64,000 nucleotides of DNA from Bacteroidales bacterium (GTDB lineage: Bacteria; Bacteroidota; Bacteroidia; Bacteroidales; UBA1715), in the NCBI GenBank assembly GCA_024402335.1, contig JAKSTZ010000012.1, forward strand, positions 1-64,000, given 5' to 3'. This document shows, one piece after another, positions 1 through 7,816 of the stretch. Under the pieces are notes generated by a model. It saw only the letters and a program-made list of their open reading frames with translations. It had not been told where the DNA came from and searched no databases. Position numbers and translations under genes: made by a program. Each line of letters starts with the position of its first letter. Positions within the stretch are counted from its first letter, which is position 1.

Positions 1-1
1 A

Positions 2-70
2 GAGAAACTAAATAAAATGATAGAATCTGGTGAATTCTTTACCTACGAAGGAGTGGAAAGAATAAAATAA
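2..70 (+). CDS. C-terminal end of a lipoprotein-family gene (partial, runs off the window start)
   Basis: The reading frame beginning at base 2 gives 22 residues ending in IESGEFFTYEGVERIK and then TAA. This matches the last residues of the next gene (IETGEFFTHESVKRIK), so it is the 3' end of a tandem paralogue whose start lies outside the window. The two ends are also clearly alike in DNA. The next gene starts 22 bases downstream, so the two are probably co-transcribed. Function unknown; only the relationship to the neighbour is supported. Confidence 0.75.
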   Translation, partial: EKLNKMIESGEFFTYEGVERIK

Positions 71-92
71 AACATTTATAAAAAATAAGAAT

Positions 93-641
93 ATGAAAAG
101 AGCAAACGTATTTAATCTTCTTTTTCTTGTAATTGTCGGACTTTCCTTGGTTTCATGTAATAAGGAACATGGTACGACGGAAGGAACCAACTATTACTCT
201 GTTGTTAAAATGAAACAGGATTATAGCAAAAATGTTATGGGTATAGAATTCAAGAATAAAAAATATGTTCAACCATGCACGCCATTGGGGTATGAGAACA
301 GGTTTTTGCAATTGAAAAACGGGTACTGGGTAACAGCATACGATAAACCATTAGATGGTCGAGAAGTCGCTACAGATATGTCGCTTGATGAATACGAAAA
401 GTTATATAAAGAATATGCGGAGACTAACTTGGATAAAATTCGTGACAGCCTTTATTCAAGAATAATAGATAGAGAACCATTTGAGGAACTGTATTTCGTG
501 TCTATAAAAGATTTTTCAAAATATTCAGAATTCATTGACGAACAACACAATACTATAGAAGGACCAGATCTCGTAAAAATCAACGAAATGATAGAAACTG
601 GTGAATTTTTCACACACGAAAGTGTTAAGAGAATAAAATAA
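93..641 (+). CDS. Predicted lipoprotein, 182 aa, unknown function
   Basis: The protein opens with a lipoprotein signal: two positive residues, a hydrophobic stretch, then LVSC with the lipid-accepting Cys at about residue 22. The rest (about 160 residues) is hydrophilic and rich in Lys, Glu and Tyr, with no motif that I recognise. It is probably anchored in the inner or outer membrane facing the periplasm or surface. The last residues match the partial gene ending at base 70, so this is the second member of a tandem duplication. A copy of the palindromic repeat element begins 17 bases after its stop. The start is the only ATG placed correctly for the signal peptide. Function is not inferred. 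Confidence 0.85.
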   Translation: MKRANVFNLLFLVIVGLSLVSCNKEHGTTEGTNYYSVVKMKQDYSKNVMGIEFKNKKYVQPCTPLGYENRFLQLKNGYWVTAYDKPLDGREVATDMSLDEYEKLYKEYAETNLDKIRDSLYSRIIDREPFEELYFVSIKDFSKYSEFIDEQHNTIEGPDLVKINEMIETGEFFTHESVKRIK

Positions 642-657
642 AACTGTTTGTGTAATA

Positions 658-949
658 ACCGTATGCCGTTAGGCATACACGCTTGGTAGAAACAAAGGAT
701 TCTCACCACCATACATTCCGTAGGAATGAACCAAAACGGTTCGTTTCTACGGAATTTTGCATGCTAATGTTGAAAGCAAATCTTTTGTTGTAATGGCTTT
801 CAGCCATTGGGTGCTGGAGATTATGTTCTCCCGAGACTTCGTCACGGGTTACTTAATTATTGCCTTGCCAGGCAATAATATATTTTGATTCTTATTCGGT
901 AATGGCTGTAAGCCATTATTTGAGTAACCTGCGACGCAGTCTCAGGATT
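658..949 (+). repeat. Dispersed palindromic repeat element, copy 1 (about 290 bp)
   Basis: Nearly all of the 470-bp gap between two lipoprotein genes is taken up by a chain of inverted repeats. In order they are: GTATGCC/GGCATAC with a 4-base loop (661-678); an 18-bp arm pair, 715-732 with 738-755, around loop AAAAC; AATGGCT/AGCCATT (about 792-808); GGAGA/TCTCC (about 816-831). Next comes a 24-base arm pair (830-853 with 923-946), which encloses ATTATTGCC/GGCAATAAT and a second AATGGCT/AGCCATT. The same sequence recurs at 3392-3680 with only a handful of substitutions. No open reading frame of note and no transposase is present. It could be a structured RNA, an mRNA 3'-end element or a non-autonomous mobile repeat. 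After it (950-1109) lie one more small palindrome, TTGGCT/AGCCAA near 969-983, and an AT-rich leader. Confidence 0.85.
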
Positions 950-1109
950 GGAATGTGTGGAATACATTTGGCTGGAAGCCAATACAAAAACTAGGTGGCT
1001 TGTAATGTTTTTTGCAAAAATTTAAAAAAAATGAATTTCTCATGCAGTCTTTTGCAATTTTTAGGACTATATAAGAAAAACGATGAAATAATAAAAAAAC
1101 AAAAGGACT

Positions 1110-1916
1110 ATGAAAACAAAACTTATTTTGATGCTATGTGTATCTATATGTATAGGTTTTTGGACAACGTCATGTAAAAAACAGACAGTTGAAATAGATG
1201 GCTGTAAAGGTGGAGACCCTGTTGTGAACGAAAATGTTACAAATTTCGATGTGTATGTGTGCAATACCATAAAATCGGAGTGTATGTATGCTGAAGGCTC
1301 TTTGTGGGTAAAAAATCCGTCATTGAATTTTGCAGATCCTGCCGAACAAGGTTTTGTAGATACCTTATTGTTTAAAAACGGCATCTGCTACAAACATTCT
1401 ACATTAGACGGTTGGGCATATAATATAAAGAATGGAGAAATCATTTTTAGCAAAGACGGTGAAAGCAAGACTTATCCTTATTCTTCGAAAGGGAAAGATG
1501 TTATGGTAATAGAGGGATTTGAAGATGTTTCTGTTGGTAACATCACAGGGGATGTACAATATGTAAAAGTAAGAGAGAAATCGTACATAGATAAGAACGG
1601 CGGCAATGTGATTTTTTATACAAATGCTATTGTCATGAACACCCCAAACTTTGTTACCAATATTTTTGTTGATAGCATATATGTAGGTTCATTAACGGGT
1701 TCGTATCAAGATGGTATGGTACAAGATCCTCCTACAGATAAATACGAAACGGATGATGTTGTATTAAACATACCCTTATCAGAAGGAGAGCATTCTTTTT
1801 ATGCCTTATTGGGTATAAGAACAAAATTCCCAAAAGGAGTAAGAGGAACATTTACTATTATCAAAGGAAAGTGTACAAAAATTTTAATAGATGCATATAA
1901 GTGCGAAGATTTATGA
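1110..1916 (+). CDS. Predicted lipoprotein, 268 aa, unknown function
   Basis: The N-terminus has a short positive segment, a hydrophobic core and then TTSC, a somewhat unusual but acceptable lipobox, with Cys at about residue 22. The mature part has several Cys residues (for example DGCKGG, VYVCN, KSECMY, GKCTK and YKCEDL near the end) and reads like a beta-rich extracytoplasmic domain. No family is recognised. Its TGA overlaps the ATG of a 39-codon ORF (ATGA), which suggests translational coupling. It belongs to the row of small secreted proteins that fills the first 3.4 kb. Export as a lipoprotein is likely; role unknown. Confidence 0.8.
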   Translation: MKTKLILMLCVSICIGFWTTSCKKQTVEIDGCKGGDPVVNENVTNFDVYVCNTIKSECMYAEGSLWVKNPSLNFADPAEQGFVDTLLFKNGICYKHSTLDGWAYNIKNGEIIFSKDGESKTYPYSSKGKDVMVIEGFEDVSVGNITGDVQYVKVREKSYIDKNGGNVIFYTNAIVMNTPNFVTNIFVDSIYVGSLTGSYQDGMVQDPPTDKYETDDVVLNIPLSEGEHSFYALLGIRTKFPKGVRGTFTIIKGKCTKILIDAYKCEDL

Positions 1917-2032
1917 AAAAAATAGTTTTATCTCTATCGTTTGTTTTGGGCATGATAGTTTCTGTTGCTCAAATACAAACAGGAAACAAAATTGTCGATG
2001 AGTATTTGAATCAATGGCAAGTTGGTTGGTAG
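1913..2032 (+). CDS. 39-aa signal-peptide ORF, possible remnant of a truncated secreted-protein gene
   Basis: An ATG overlapping the stop of the preceding lipoprotein gene (ATGA) opens a frame that encodes a clear signal peptide (MKK, a hydrophobic core, then SVAQ, which is a typical cleavage site for exported Bacteroidota proteins). Only about 19 mature residues follow, ending QWQVGW before TAG. No continuation in another frame is visible in the 100 bases before the next gene. It could be a genuine short secreted peptide coupled to its neighbour, or the 5' stub of a gene whose remainder has been deleted. Confidence 0.5.
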   Translation: MKKIVLSLSFVLGMIVSVAQIQTGNKIVDEYLNQWQVGW

Positions 2033-2132
2033 CAAACAAATGATTTTAACGGAATAAAACGAAGGAAGAACATGTTTTTTTTATAATTGTAAAATTAAAA
2101 TAATTATATAAATCATTTAAAATTAAAGAATT

Positions 2133-2993
2133 ATGAAGAAATTATTAGTTTCAATGGTATGTTTGATTGCTATAGTAACAGCATACGCACAAGATTATTA
2201 TTGGTATGAAAATGAAAAGATATCAATAGAAGAGGTGGGAACACAATTCTATATTGCATTTGAGGATGAAAATATAGATAAGGTCTTAGAGCAAAACAAA
2301 AATTTGGTTATCTACAAGGGAGATTTAGGTTTGAAAGGAATTAACTATATATCTTCCTCAGAAGAAGAGTTGGGGAAAATCCACTGGGCAATTGTAGAAA
2401 AGGAGCTAAAAGACGCTATCGTCGATCAATATGACATATTGTATTGCACTTCAAATTACACATCGGAAAATACATATAAAGAGTCTGCATGCATCTCTAA
2501 CATATTTTATGTGAAATTAAAACAACAAGAGGACTATTCGTTTTTAGAAGAAAAAGCAAAAGAATTGAATGTAACGATAGTAGGAGAGGATAAAACTTTT
2601 CCATTATTGTATATCCTACTATGCAATAAAACTACAGAGGGGAATGCCTTAACTTGTGCAAATGCTTTCTACGAGACAGGGAAATATGCATATACGGAGG
2701 TTAATTGGATGATGTCGTTAAGACCTGCAGATGATGTCGAAAGTAGCATTTCTGCATGCCAGAAAGACGAATTTGATGTAAAAATACAAGAAATGTCTAT
2801 TGTGATAAAACCTCTTGTTGATATATCTAAGTCATGTTTGTTCTGTTTGTATGACATAAAAGGTACTTTATTATACTCTACTCATTTGGATAATGGTGTT
2901 TTATCCTATAACATATCTCATTTGCAAAACGGTGTGTATTTCTATAAATTGAGCACCATCAACACTCAAAAATCAGGGAAAATTATCAAATAG
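2133..2993 (+). CDS. T9SS type A sorting-domain protein, 286 aa
   Basis: A signal peptide (residues 1 to about 20, ending AYAQ) targets the protein to the periplasm. The last 75 or so residues have the pattern of a T9SS type A C-terminal domain: LVDISKSCLFCLYDIKGTLL, then SYNISHLQNGVYFYKL and a basic tail GKIIK. This domain would direct the protein through the type IX secretion system to the surface. The central part (about 20-205) is not recognised, though SSEEELGKIHWAIVEKEL and the paired beta-strand pattern suggest a folded extracellular domain. It has its own AT-rich upstream region and is followed 30 bases later by another lipoprotein gene. Confidence 0.75.
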   Translation: MKKLLVSMVCLIAIVTAYAQDYYWYENEKISIEEVGTQFYIAFEDENIDKVLEQNKNLVIYKGDLGLKGINYISSSEEELGKIHWAIVEKELKDAIVDQYDILYCTSNYTSENTYKESACISNIFYVKLKQQEDYSFLEEKAKELNVTIVGEDKTFPLLYILLCNKTTEGNALTCANAFYETGKYAYTEVNWMMSLRPADDVESSISACQKDEFDVKIQEMSIVIKPLVDISKSCLFCLYDIKGTLLYSTHLDNGVLSYNISHLQNGVYFYKLSTINTQKSGKIIK

Positions 2994-3023
2994 ACGTCTA
3001 TAAATGTAAATAATAAAAACATT

Positions 3024-3377
3024 ATGAAAAAACAAATTGTAATTTCCCTGCTTGCGATGGCATCGATAGTTGCCTGCAACAAAAACGAAGAAGACAAACC
3101 TCAAGTTCAAGGACAAACTGGTATGGAACAACTAACGATTCTCAAAGCAGATACACAAACAGGCGATATTTGCGTATCTATAAAAGACGGAGAAACAGAA
3201 AGAGATTCATGTTTTAACATTGGTGTTCCTTTCCATTCTGCAACTCCAACAATTGTTATTGGACAAATTGCTGTAAAAATGGGAGAAGGAGATAATATTC
3301 ATGATTCTTTGATTGATGTGTATGCTCCTGTTCCACAACCTGATTTTTCAAAAATGCCTTGTGATACTTGTAAATAG
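3024..3377 (+). CDS. Small predicted lipoprotein, 117 aa
   Basis: A short signal peptide ends in SIVAC, a good lipobox with Cys at about residue 18, followed by NKNEEDKPQVQGQ, a flexible linker typical of surface or periplasmic lipoproteins. The mature protein is about 100 residues, contains two further Cys positions (GDICV, RDSCFN) and ends in MPCDTCK, a CxxC pair. No domain is recognised. The CxxC tail could bind metal or form a disulfide, but this is inference from two residues. A second copy of the palindromic repeat begins 15 bases after its stop. Confidence 0.75.
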   Translation: MKKQIVISLLAMASIVACNKNEEDKPQVQGQTGMEQLTILKADTQTGDICVSIKDGETERDSCFNIGVPFHSATPTIVIGQIAVKMGEGDNIHDSLIDVYAPVPQPDFSKMPCDTCK

Positions 3378-3391
3378 ATTTAGATAATGGC

Positions 3392-3680
3392 ACCGTATGC
3401 CGTTAGGCATACTCACTTGGTAGCTGCCACCATACATTCCGTAGGAATGAACCAAAACGGTTCGTTTCTGCGGAATTTTTGCATGCTAATGTTGAAAGCA
3501 AATCTTTTGTTGTAATGGCTTTCAGCCATTGGGTGCTGGAGATTATGTTCTCCCGAGACTTCGTCACGGGTTACTTAATTATTGCCTTGCCAGGCAATAA
3601 TATATTTTGATTCTTATTCGCATAAAAAAGTAATGGCTGTAAGCCATTATTTGAGTAACCTGTGACGCAGTCTCAGGATT
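3392..3680 (+). repeat. Dispersed palindromic repeat element, copy 2
   Basis: This fills the 317-bp gap between the 117-aa lipoprotein gene and the convergent hflX. It is almost identical to the element at 658-949. The core from the second hairpin to the linker before the last hairpin differs by one substitution and one T. The changes seen are: A to G at 3470, which turns a U-A pair of the 18-bp helix (3436-3453 with 3459-3476) into U-G; C to T at 3663, which repairs a mismatch in the 24-base outer stem (3552-3575 with 3654-3677); and length changes only in linkers (about 19 bases missing after the first hairpin, about 10 extra near 3621-3631). It lies directly after a gene's stop codon, as copy 1 does. 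Confidence 0.85.
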
Positions 3681-3694
3681 AGAATCACCCTTTT

Positions 3695-4888
3695 TTAATA
3701 CAAGAAGTTATTATACGGATATCGGATAGCGTGCATTTCTTTCACTCTGTCGTACACCATCGTGCGGAATTCCTCAATATTTTCTTTCTGCTTTGCCGAG
3801 ATAAAGATGCAAGGACCTTCTTGGGCGAAATACATATTTTTGAAATCTTCGAGGGAATAGTTTTCTTGTGTCTTAGGACTTAAATCGTCTTCGTCTTTTT
3901 CTACATAGGTGAACGCATCAATCTTGTTGAACACGAGAATTACCGGTTTGTCGCCGGCGCCAATGTCGGCAATAGTTTGGCTTACCACTTGAATTTGTTC
4001 CTGGAAGTTTTTGTGCGATACATCTACCACATGAAGCAATAAATCGGCTTCGCGAACTTCGTCGAGAGTAGATTTGAATGATTCAACCAATGTTGTTGGA
4101 AGTTTGCGGATGAAACCAACCGTGTCGGAAAGGAGGAATGGCAGATTATCTATTACCACTTTTCGTACGGTAGTGTCCAAAGTTGCGAATAGTTTGTTTT
4201 CGGCAAGCACTTCCGACTTGCTTATCATATTCATTATAGTTGATTTACCCACGTTGGTGTAGCCAACCAAGGCTACGCGAATCAAACTTTGGCGATTCTT
4301 GCGTTGGGTGATCATTTGTCTGTCGATTTTTGCAAGTTCATCCTTTAAAAAAGCGATACGCGACTGAATGATACGACGGTCAACCTCAATCTGCGATTCA
4401 CCCATACCACGCGAAGTTGTTCCTCCACCATGCTGACGGTCGAGGTGGGTCCACATACGCGACAAGCGTGGAAGCATGTATTGTAGTCGAGCCATCTCTA
4501 CCTGAGTTTTGGCGTATGCCGACTGTGCACGTTGTGCAAAAATGTCGAGTATTAGTTTTGTTCTGTCAACAATAGGATGTTGTAGTTCTTTTTCTAAGTT
4601 TCTCAACTGCGTAGGAGCAAGTTCATCGTCGAAGATAACCATATCAGCCTCGTTTTCGTCGAGATATGCTTTTATTTCTTCGATTTTACCAGAACCGATG
4701 AATGTCTTCGAAATAGCTTGTGGCAATTTCTGCATAAAAGACTTTTGTACTATGATTCCCGCGGTTTCTGCAAGAAAAGCAAGTTCGTCGAGGTATTCCT
4801 TTACTTGTAGTTCCGTTTGGCTTGGCAATTGTACGCCTACGATTATGGCCGTTTCCGGTTGTATTTCTGTTGAGATAGGTTCTACCAT
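3695..4888 (-). CDS. hflX: GTPase HflX
   Basis: This is a ribosome-associated GTPase that splits or rescues stalled ribosomes, notably under heat stress. At 397 aa it is in the usual range. The N-terminal HflX domain (about 1-195) carries the GSGKIEEI segment and the Gly-rich linker HGGGTTSRGMGESQIE. The G domain follows: Walker A GYTNVGKS (209-216), the TT of switch I in FATLDTTVRK, G3 DTVGFIRKLP, and G4 NKID. The gene follows the AsnC/Lrp-type regulator with only one base between stop and start, so the two form an operon read from the promoter near 5370. The 3' end faces the palindromic repeat copy 2. Confidence 0.96.
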   Translation of the reverse strand: MVEPISTEIQPETAIIVGVQLPSQTELQVKEYLDELAFLAETAGIIVQKSFMQKLPQAISKTFIGSGKIEEIKAYLDENEADMVIFDDELAPTQLRNLEKELQHPIVDRTKLILDIFAQRAQSAYAKTQVEMARLQYMLPRLSRMWTHLDRQHGGGTTSRGMGESQIEVDRRIIQSRIAFLKDELAKIDRQMITQRKNRQSLIRVALVGYTNVGKSTIMNMISKSEVLAENKLFATLDTTVRKVVIDNLPFLLSDTVGFIRKLPTTLVESFKSTLDEVREADLLLHVVDVSHKNFQEQIQVVSQTIADIGAGDKPVILVFNKIDAFTYVEKDEDDLSPKTQENYSLEDFKNMYFAQEGPCIFISAKQKENIEEFRTMVYDRVKEMHAIRYPYNNFLY

Positions 4889-4889
4889 A

Positions 4890-5342
4890 TTAATCTACCT
4901 TAACTTGGCGTTGAATTGATTGGTCAAGGGAAATGAATGTTTCGGTACTTGCGATGCCAGGAATAGCCTGAATTTGTTGGCTTAGAATATGCATAAGGTG
5001 ACTGTTGTCCTTTGCGTAAATCTTTAGCATCAAGCCGTATGTACCAGTAGTGTAATGACATTCTACAACCTCAGGAATATTTTTAAGACTTTCCATAACG
5101 CTTTGATAAACACCACCTTTTTCGAAGTGCACGCCAATGTAGGCACAAGTAGCGTAGCCTAAAGTTTTTTCGTCAACTAAGTAACAAGACCCTTTGAAAA
5201 GTCCAGCTTCTTCAAGTTTATTTACTCGTTGGTGTATTGCAGCACCAGAAACTCCGCAAATACGCGCAATTTCCAAGAAAGGAATGCGGGCATTTGTAGC
5301 TAATAGATTTAGAATTTTTTTGTCAGTGTCGTCTATTTGCAT
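4890..5342 (-). CDS. Lrp/AsnC family transcriptional regulator
   Basis: The 150-residue protein has the classic layout. An N-terminal winged helix-turn-helix (about 3-60; DDTDKKILNLLATNARIPF, then ISG-type recognition helix VSGAAIHQRVNKLEEAGL) is followed by a C-terminal RAM (regulation of amino-acid metabolism) ligand-binding domain (about 68-145; AYIGVHFEKG, VVECHYTTGTYGLMLKI). Such proteins form octamers and often sense an amino acid. Its gene is first in a two-gene unit with hflX, and its own short upstream region contains a good -7 box, so autoregulation is plausible. The target regulon cannot be read from the sequence. Confidence 0.93.
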   Translation of the reverse strand: MQIDDTDKKILNLLATNARIPFLEIARICGVSGAAIHQRVNKLEEAGLFKGSCYLVDEKTLGYATCAYIGVHFEKGGVYQSVMESLKNIPEVVECHYTTGTYGLMLKIYAKDNSHLMHILSQQIQAIPGIASTETFISLDQSIQRQVKVD

Positions 5343-5366
5343 AATCGCATTTTCTAAAGTTGTTTA

Positions 5367-5374
5367 CAAAGGTA
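5367..5374 (-). promoter_or_regulatory. Bacteroidota -7 promoter box for the lrp-hflX unit
   Basis: On the minus strand the sequence TACCTTTG, followed by T, matches the Bacteroidota sigma consensus TAnnTTTG and lies about 25 bases upstream of the regulator ATG. A clear -33 TTTG is not seen at the right distance. Confidence 0.5.
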
Positions 5375-5468
5375 CAACTTTTTTCTTGAATTTTGCCATA
5401 ATTGGGTTTTGTTAAAAACTATTTAATAAAGTGTGGTCAAAAACTGCAATAAGGAAGTGTATGAATAC

Positions 5469-5476
5469 TACCTTTG
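5469..5476 (+). promoter_or_regulatory. Bacteroidota -7 promoter box for the DUF4271-hemD-rnpA unit
   Basis: TACCTTTG followed by C is an exact match to TAnnTTTG. Transcription would start near 5484, about 40 bases before the ATG at 5526. It is back to back with the lrp promoter, about 95 bp apart. Confidence 0.5.
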
Positions 5477-5525
5477 CGTAGTTTTAATTTGAATTGTTTT
5501 GCCAACAGAGACAAACATCAACAAT

Positions 5526-6494
5526 ATGTCGTCGGATACGACGATGACAAACGCTTTCGGTAGTATTACAATTTCCGATGCTGCTGATACGCTTACTCTT
5601 ATTGAATTCCCTGTTCAGAAAGGTCAATCTACGTTGGATATAGTTGCCGACGATTATGATGACTCTGTTTTGGTAAATCCTGCTGCAAAAACTATAGTTC
5701 CAGTTCAATCTGATAGTGTCGCGACAGTTGTGTCGGATACTGCAGAGGTGGAGAAACCATCAGTGTTTGCCGAATTTGACGAGCAGGTGCTTCGTATAAA
5801 TTACATGAAGGTTGGCGATATTGAGAATGGTTGGATGTTTTGGGTGCTTTTGCCATGCTTGGTGTTGTATAGTGTGATAAAGTTGGTGTTCCACAAGAAA
5901 ACACGACAAGTTTTCTCGCTTATTACAAACTACAACTTGGGAGAAAAGGAATTTGACAAGTCATGGGACCGATCGCAATTGACTACAGTCGTCTTTCAGT
6001 TTTTGTTTGCGATAAATGCGGGTTTATTCATCTTGTTTGCCGTGAAAACATATTCGCATCTTGCGACTACAGTATTACAAGATGTGAGTTTATTCGCATT
6101 ACTTACCCTTTGTGTATTGGTGTTATATATGCTCAAAAAACTTGTGTTCTATACATTGGCAACAGTTTTTGATAGAGTGAAATATGCTCGCGAATGTGTG
6201 TTCACTGTGTATTTGTTCAACCATGCACTTGGTGTTTGCTTGTTCCCGATAGTGCTTTCGTTAGCATATATAAGCCCATCTGTTTTACAACCGAAAACAT
6301 TGCTTGTTATTGGTTATGTGGTAGTTGGACTGATTTTCTTGTTGCGTATGTATAGAGAATTTCAGATTAGCAACAAGAACGGAATATCGTTTATTTACAT
6401 TTTTTTGTATTTTTGTGCGCTCGAATTATTGCCGTTGTTCGTTATAGCTAAGATAGTGTCGAGCATAATTAGTTCTGATATAAATATTATATGA
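5526..6494 (+). CDS. DUF4271-type membrane protein, 322 aa
   Basis: The first 85 or so residues are polar, acidic and Thr/Ser-rich. After them come about seven hydrophobic segments (for example WMFWVLLPCLVLYSVIKLVF, FLFAINAGLFILFA, LFALLTLCVLVLYML, LLVIGYVVVGLIFLL), making an inner-membrane protein. In Bacteroidota a protein of this kind (DUF4271) commonly precedes hemD; the function of the family is unknown. The ATG at 5526 was preferred over a TTG at 5499, because it sits at a sensible distance from the -7 box and uses a standard start. The stop overlaps the hemD start (ATGA), so translation is coupled. Confidence 0.8.
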   Translation: MSSDTTMTNAFGSITISDAADTLTLIEFPVQKGQSTLDIVADDYDDSVLVNPAAKTIVPVQSDSVATVVSDTAEVEKPSVFAEFDEQVLRINYMKVGDIENGWMFWVLLPCLVLYSVIKLVFHKKTRQVFSLITNYNLGEKEFDKSWDRSQLTTVVFQFLFAINAGLFILFAVKTYSHLATTVLQDVSLFALLTLCVLVLYMLKKLVFYTLATVFDRVKYARECVFTVYLFNHALGVCLFPIVLSLAYISPSVLQPKTLLVIGYVVVGLIFLLRMYREFQISNKNGISFIYIFLYFCALELLPLFVIAKIVSSIISSDINII

Positions 6495-7231
6495 AGATAA
6501 AGAAAATATTAGTTTCGCAACCGAAACCAGAAGGTGAGAAATCTCCATATTTAGACTTTGCAAAAAAGTACAACATCCAAATTGAATTTAGACCATTTAT
6601 TCATGTGGAAGATGTGTCGGCAAAGGATTTTCGTGAACAAAAAATTAGCATTCTTGACCACACGGCAGTAATGTTTACAAGCCGTATCGCAATAGATCAT
6701 TTTTTCCGCATGTGCGAGGAACTTCGTATCACTATGCCTGATACAATGAAGTATTTGTGTATTTCGGAATCTACTGCGGTATATCTTCAAAAATATGTAC
6801 AATACAGAAAACGTAAAATCATTTTCGCAAATGGAAAATTTGATGATTTGATCGAGGTTTCCAAAAAATATATCAACGAAAAGATTTTAGTTCCTCTTTC
6901 CGATATTCATAAACAAGAAATACCAGAAAAACTTACAGCATCTAAATTCAACTATACAAAAGCTATATTGTATCGCACGGTAAGTAGTAATTTGTCGGAC
7001 ATCAATATTAAGGATTTTGACATACTTGTATTCTTCAGTCCTGCTGGTATTGCTTCGTTGAAGAAGAATTTCCCTGATTTTGAACAAGGCGACACATATA
7101 TCGGCGCTTTTGGCCCAACTACGGGAAAAGCTGTTGTTGACGCAGGTTTGCGTTTGGATATTCCTGCACCAACAATTAAATGCACATCAATGACTTCTGC
7201 ATTGGAAGATTTTGTTAAGAAACAGAAATAA
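6491..7231 (+). CDS. hemD: Uroporphyrinogen-III synthase
   Basis: HemD closes and isomerises the linear tetrapyrrole hydroxymethylbilane to uroporphyrinogen III in haem and corrin synthesis. The 246-residue protein has the two-lobed pattern of the family: an N-terminal lobe with VMFTSRIAIDHFF (the conserved F/V-T-S-x-x-A segment) and a C-terminal lobe with ILVFFSPAGIASL and IGAFGPTTGKAV, which match the conserved fSpsg and a.Gp.Ta motifs. Overall family similarity is always low for HemD, but these motifs and the position before rnpA fit well. The start overlaps the upstream membrane-protein stop. Confidence 0.88.
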   Translation: MKIKKILVSQPKPEGEKSPYLDFAKKYNIQIEFRPFIHVEDVSAKDFREQKISILDHTAVMFTSRIAIDHFFRMCEELRITMPDTMKYLCISESTAVYLQKYVQYRKRKIIFANGKFDDLIEVSKKYINEKILVPLSDIHKQEIPEKLTASKFNYTKAILYRTVSSNLSDINIKDFDILVFFSPAGIASLKKNFPDFEQGDTYIGAFGPTTGKAVVDAGLRLDIPAPTIKCTSMTSALEDFVKKQK

Positions 7232-7233
7232 GC

Positions 7234-7599
7234 GTGGGCTTTCTTCACGAACATAAGTTATCGAGCGAAAATGATTTTCACTCGTTATTACAAGGGGGTA
7301 AAACATTTATGAATTACCCCCTTAAGTTTTTGTGTGTAGTGCAGAAGTCAGAAACACCTTCGTTTAAGGTGGCAATAAGCGTTCCGAAAAAACGCTTCCA
7401 CCATGCCGTTGACCGTAATCTTGTAAAACGTCGTATTCGTGAAGGCATCCGACATATTTACCCACAAAAGGATTTCAATTCTTTGGCAATAAAAACTTTA
7501 ATTGTATATTGCGACAATTCCATTGCTTCACAACAAACATTAGAAGGTTGTATTGCTAATGGATTTACAAAAATAGAGCAATATGCGCGAAATCTGTAA
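7234..7599 (+). CDS. rnpA: Ribonuclease P protein component
   Basis: This is the protein subunit that helps the RNase P RNA cleave the 5' leader from tRNA precursors. At 121 aa it is of normal length. The family signature is clear: [28 protein letters not shown] contains the basic KRRIRE helix that contacts RNA. The start is taken as GTG at 7234, two bases after the hemD stop, because the next in-frame ATG would remove the conserved N-terminal strand. The 3' end overlaps the yidD start by 17 bases, the usual rnpA-yidD arrangement. Confidence 0.94.
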   Translation: MGFLHEHKLSSENDFHSLLQGGKTFMNYPLKFLCVVQKSETPSFKVAISVPKKRFHHAVDRNLVKRRIREGIRHIYPQKDFNSLAIKTLIVYCDNSIASQQTLEGCIANGFTKIEQYARNL

Positions 7600-7804
7600 G
7601 AAGATTTTTATTTTTCCAATTCGTGTTTATCAGCGTTGTATATCTCCGCTATTGCCTCCGTCGTGTCGGTACACGCCTACGTGTTCGCAATATGGCATAG
7701 AGGCGATACAAAAATATGGTGTTTTTAAGGGCGGTTGGTTGTTGTTGAAGCGATTATTGCGCTGTCATCCGTGGGGTGGCCATGGCTACGATCCCGTTCC
7801 GTAA
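7583..7804 (+). CDS. yidD: Membrane protein insertion efficiency factor YidD
   Basis: The 73-residue protein has the full YidD pattern: [30 protein letters not shown], then [25 protein letters not shown], including three conserved Cys residues and the C-terminal G-x-DPVP. The family is linked to insertion of proteins into the inner membrane, alongside YidC, probably through an amphipathic N-terminal helix. It overlaps rnpA by 17 bases and is followed 12 bases later by a protease gene. Confidence 0.95.
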   Translation: MREICKKIFIFPIRVYQRCISPLLPPSCRYTPTCSQYGIEAIQKYGVFKGGWLLLKRLLRCHPWGGHGYDPVP

Positions 7805-7816
7805 ACTGTAAAGACT

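Noticed and set aside
995..1177. 60-codon plus-strand frame before the 268-aa lipoprotein
   Set aside because: It overlaps the lipoprotein start in another frame, and its translation has no signal or domain.
658..3680. Repeat copies considered as insertion sequences or a CRISPR array
   Set aside because: No transposase, no obvious target-site duplication and no regular spacers. The palindromes differ from one another, unlike CRISPR repeats.
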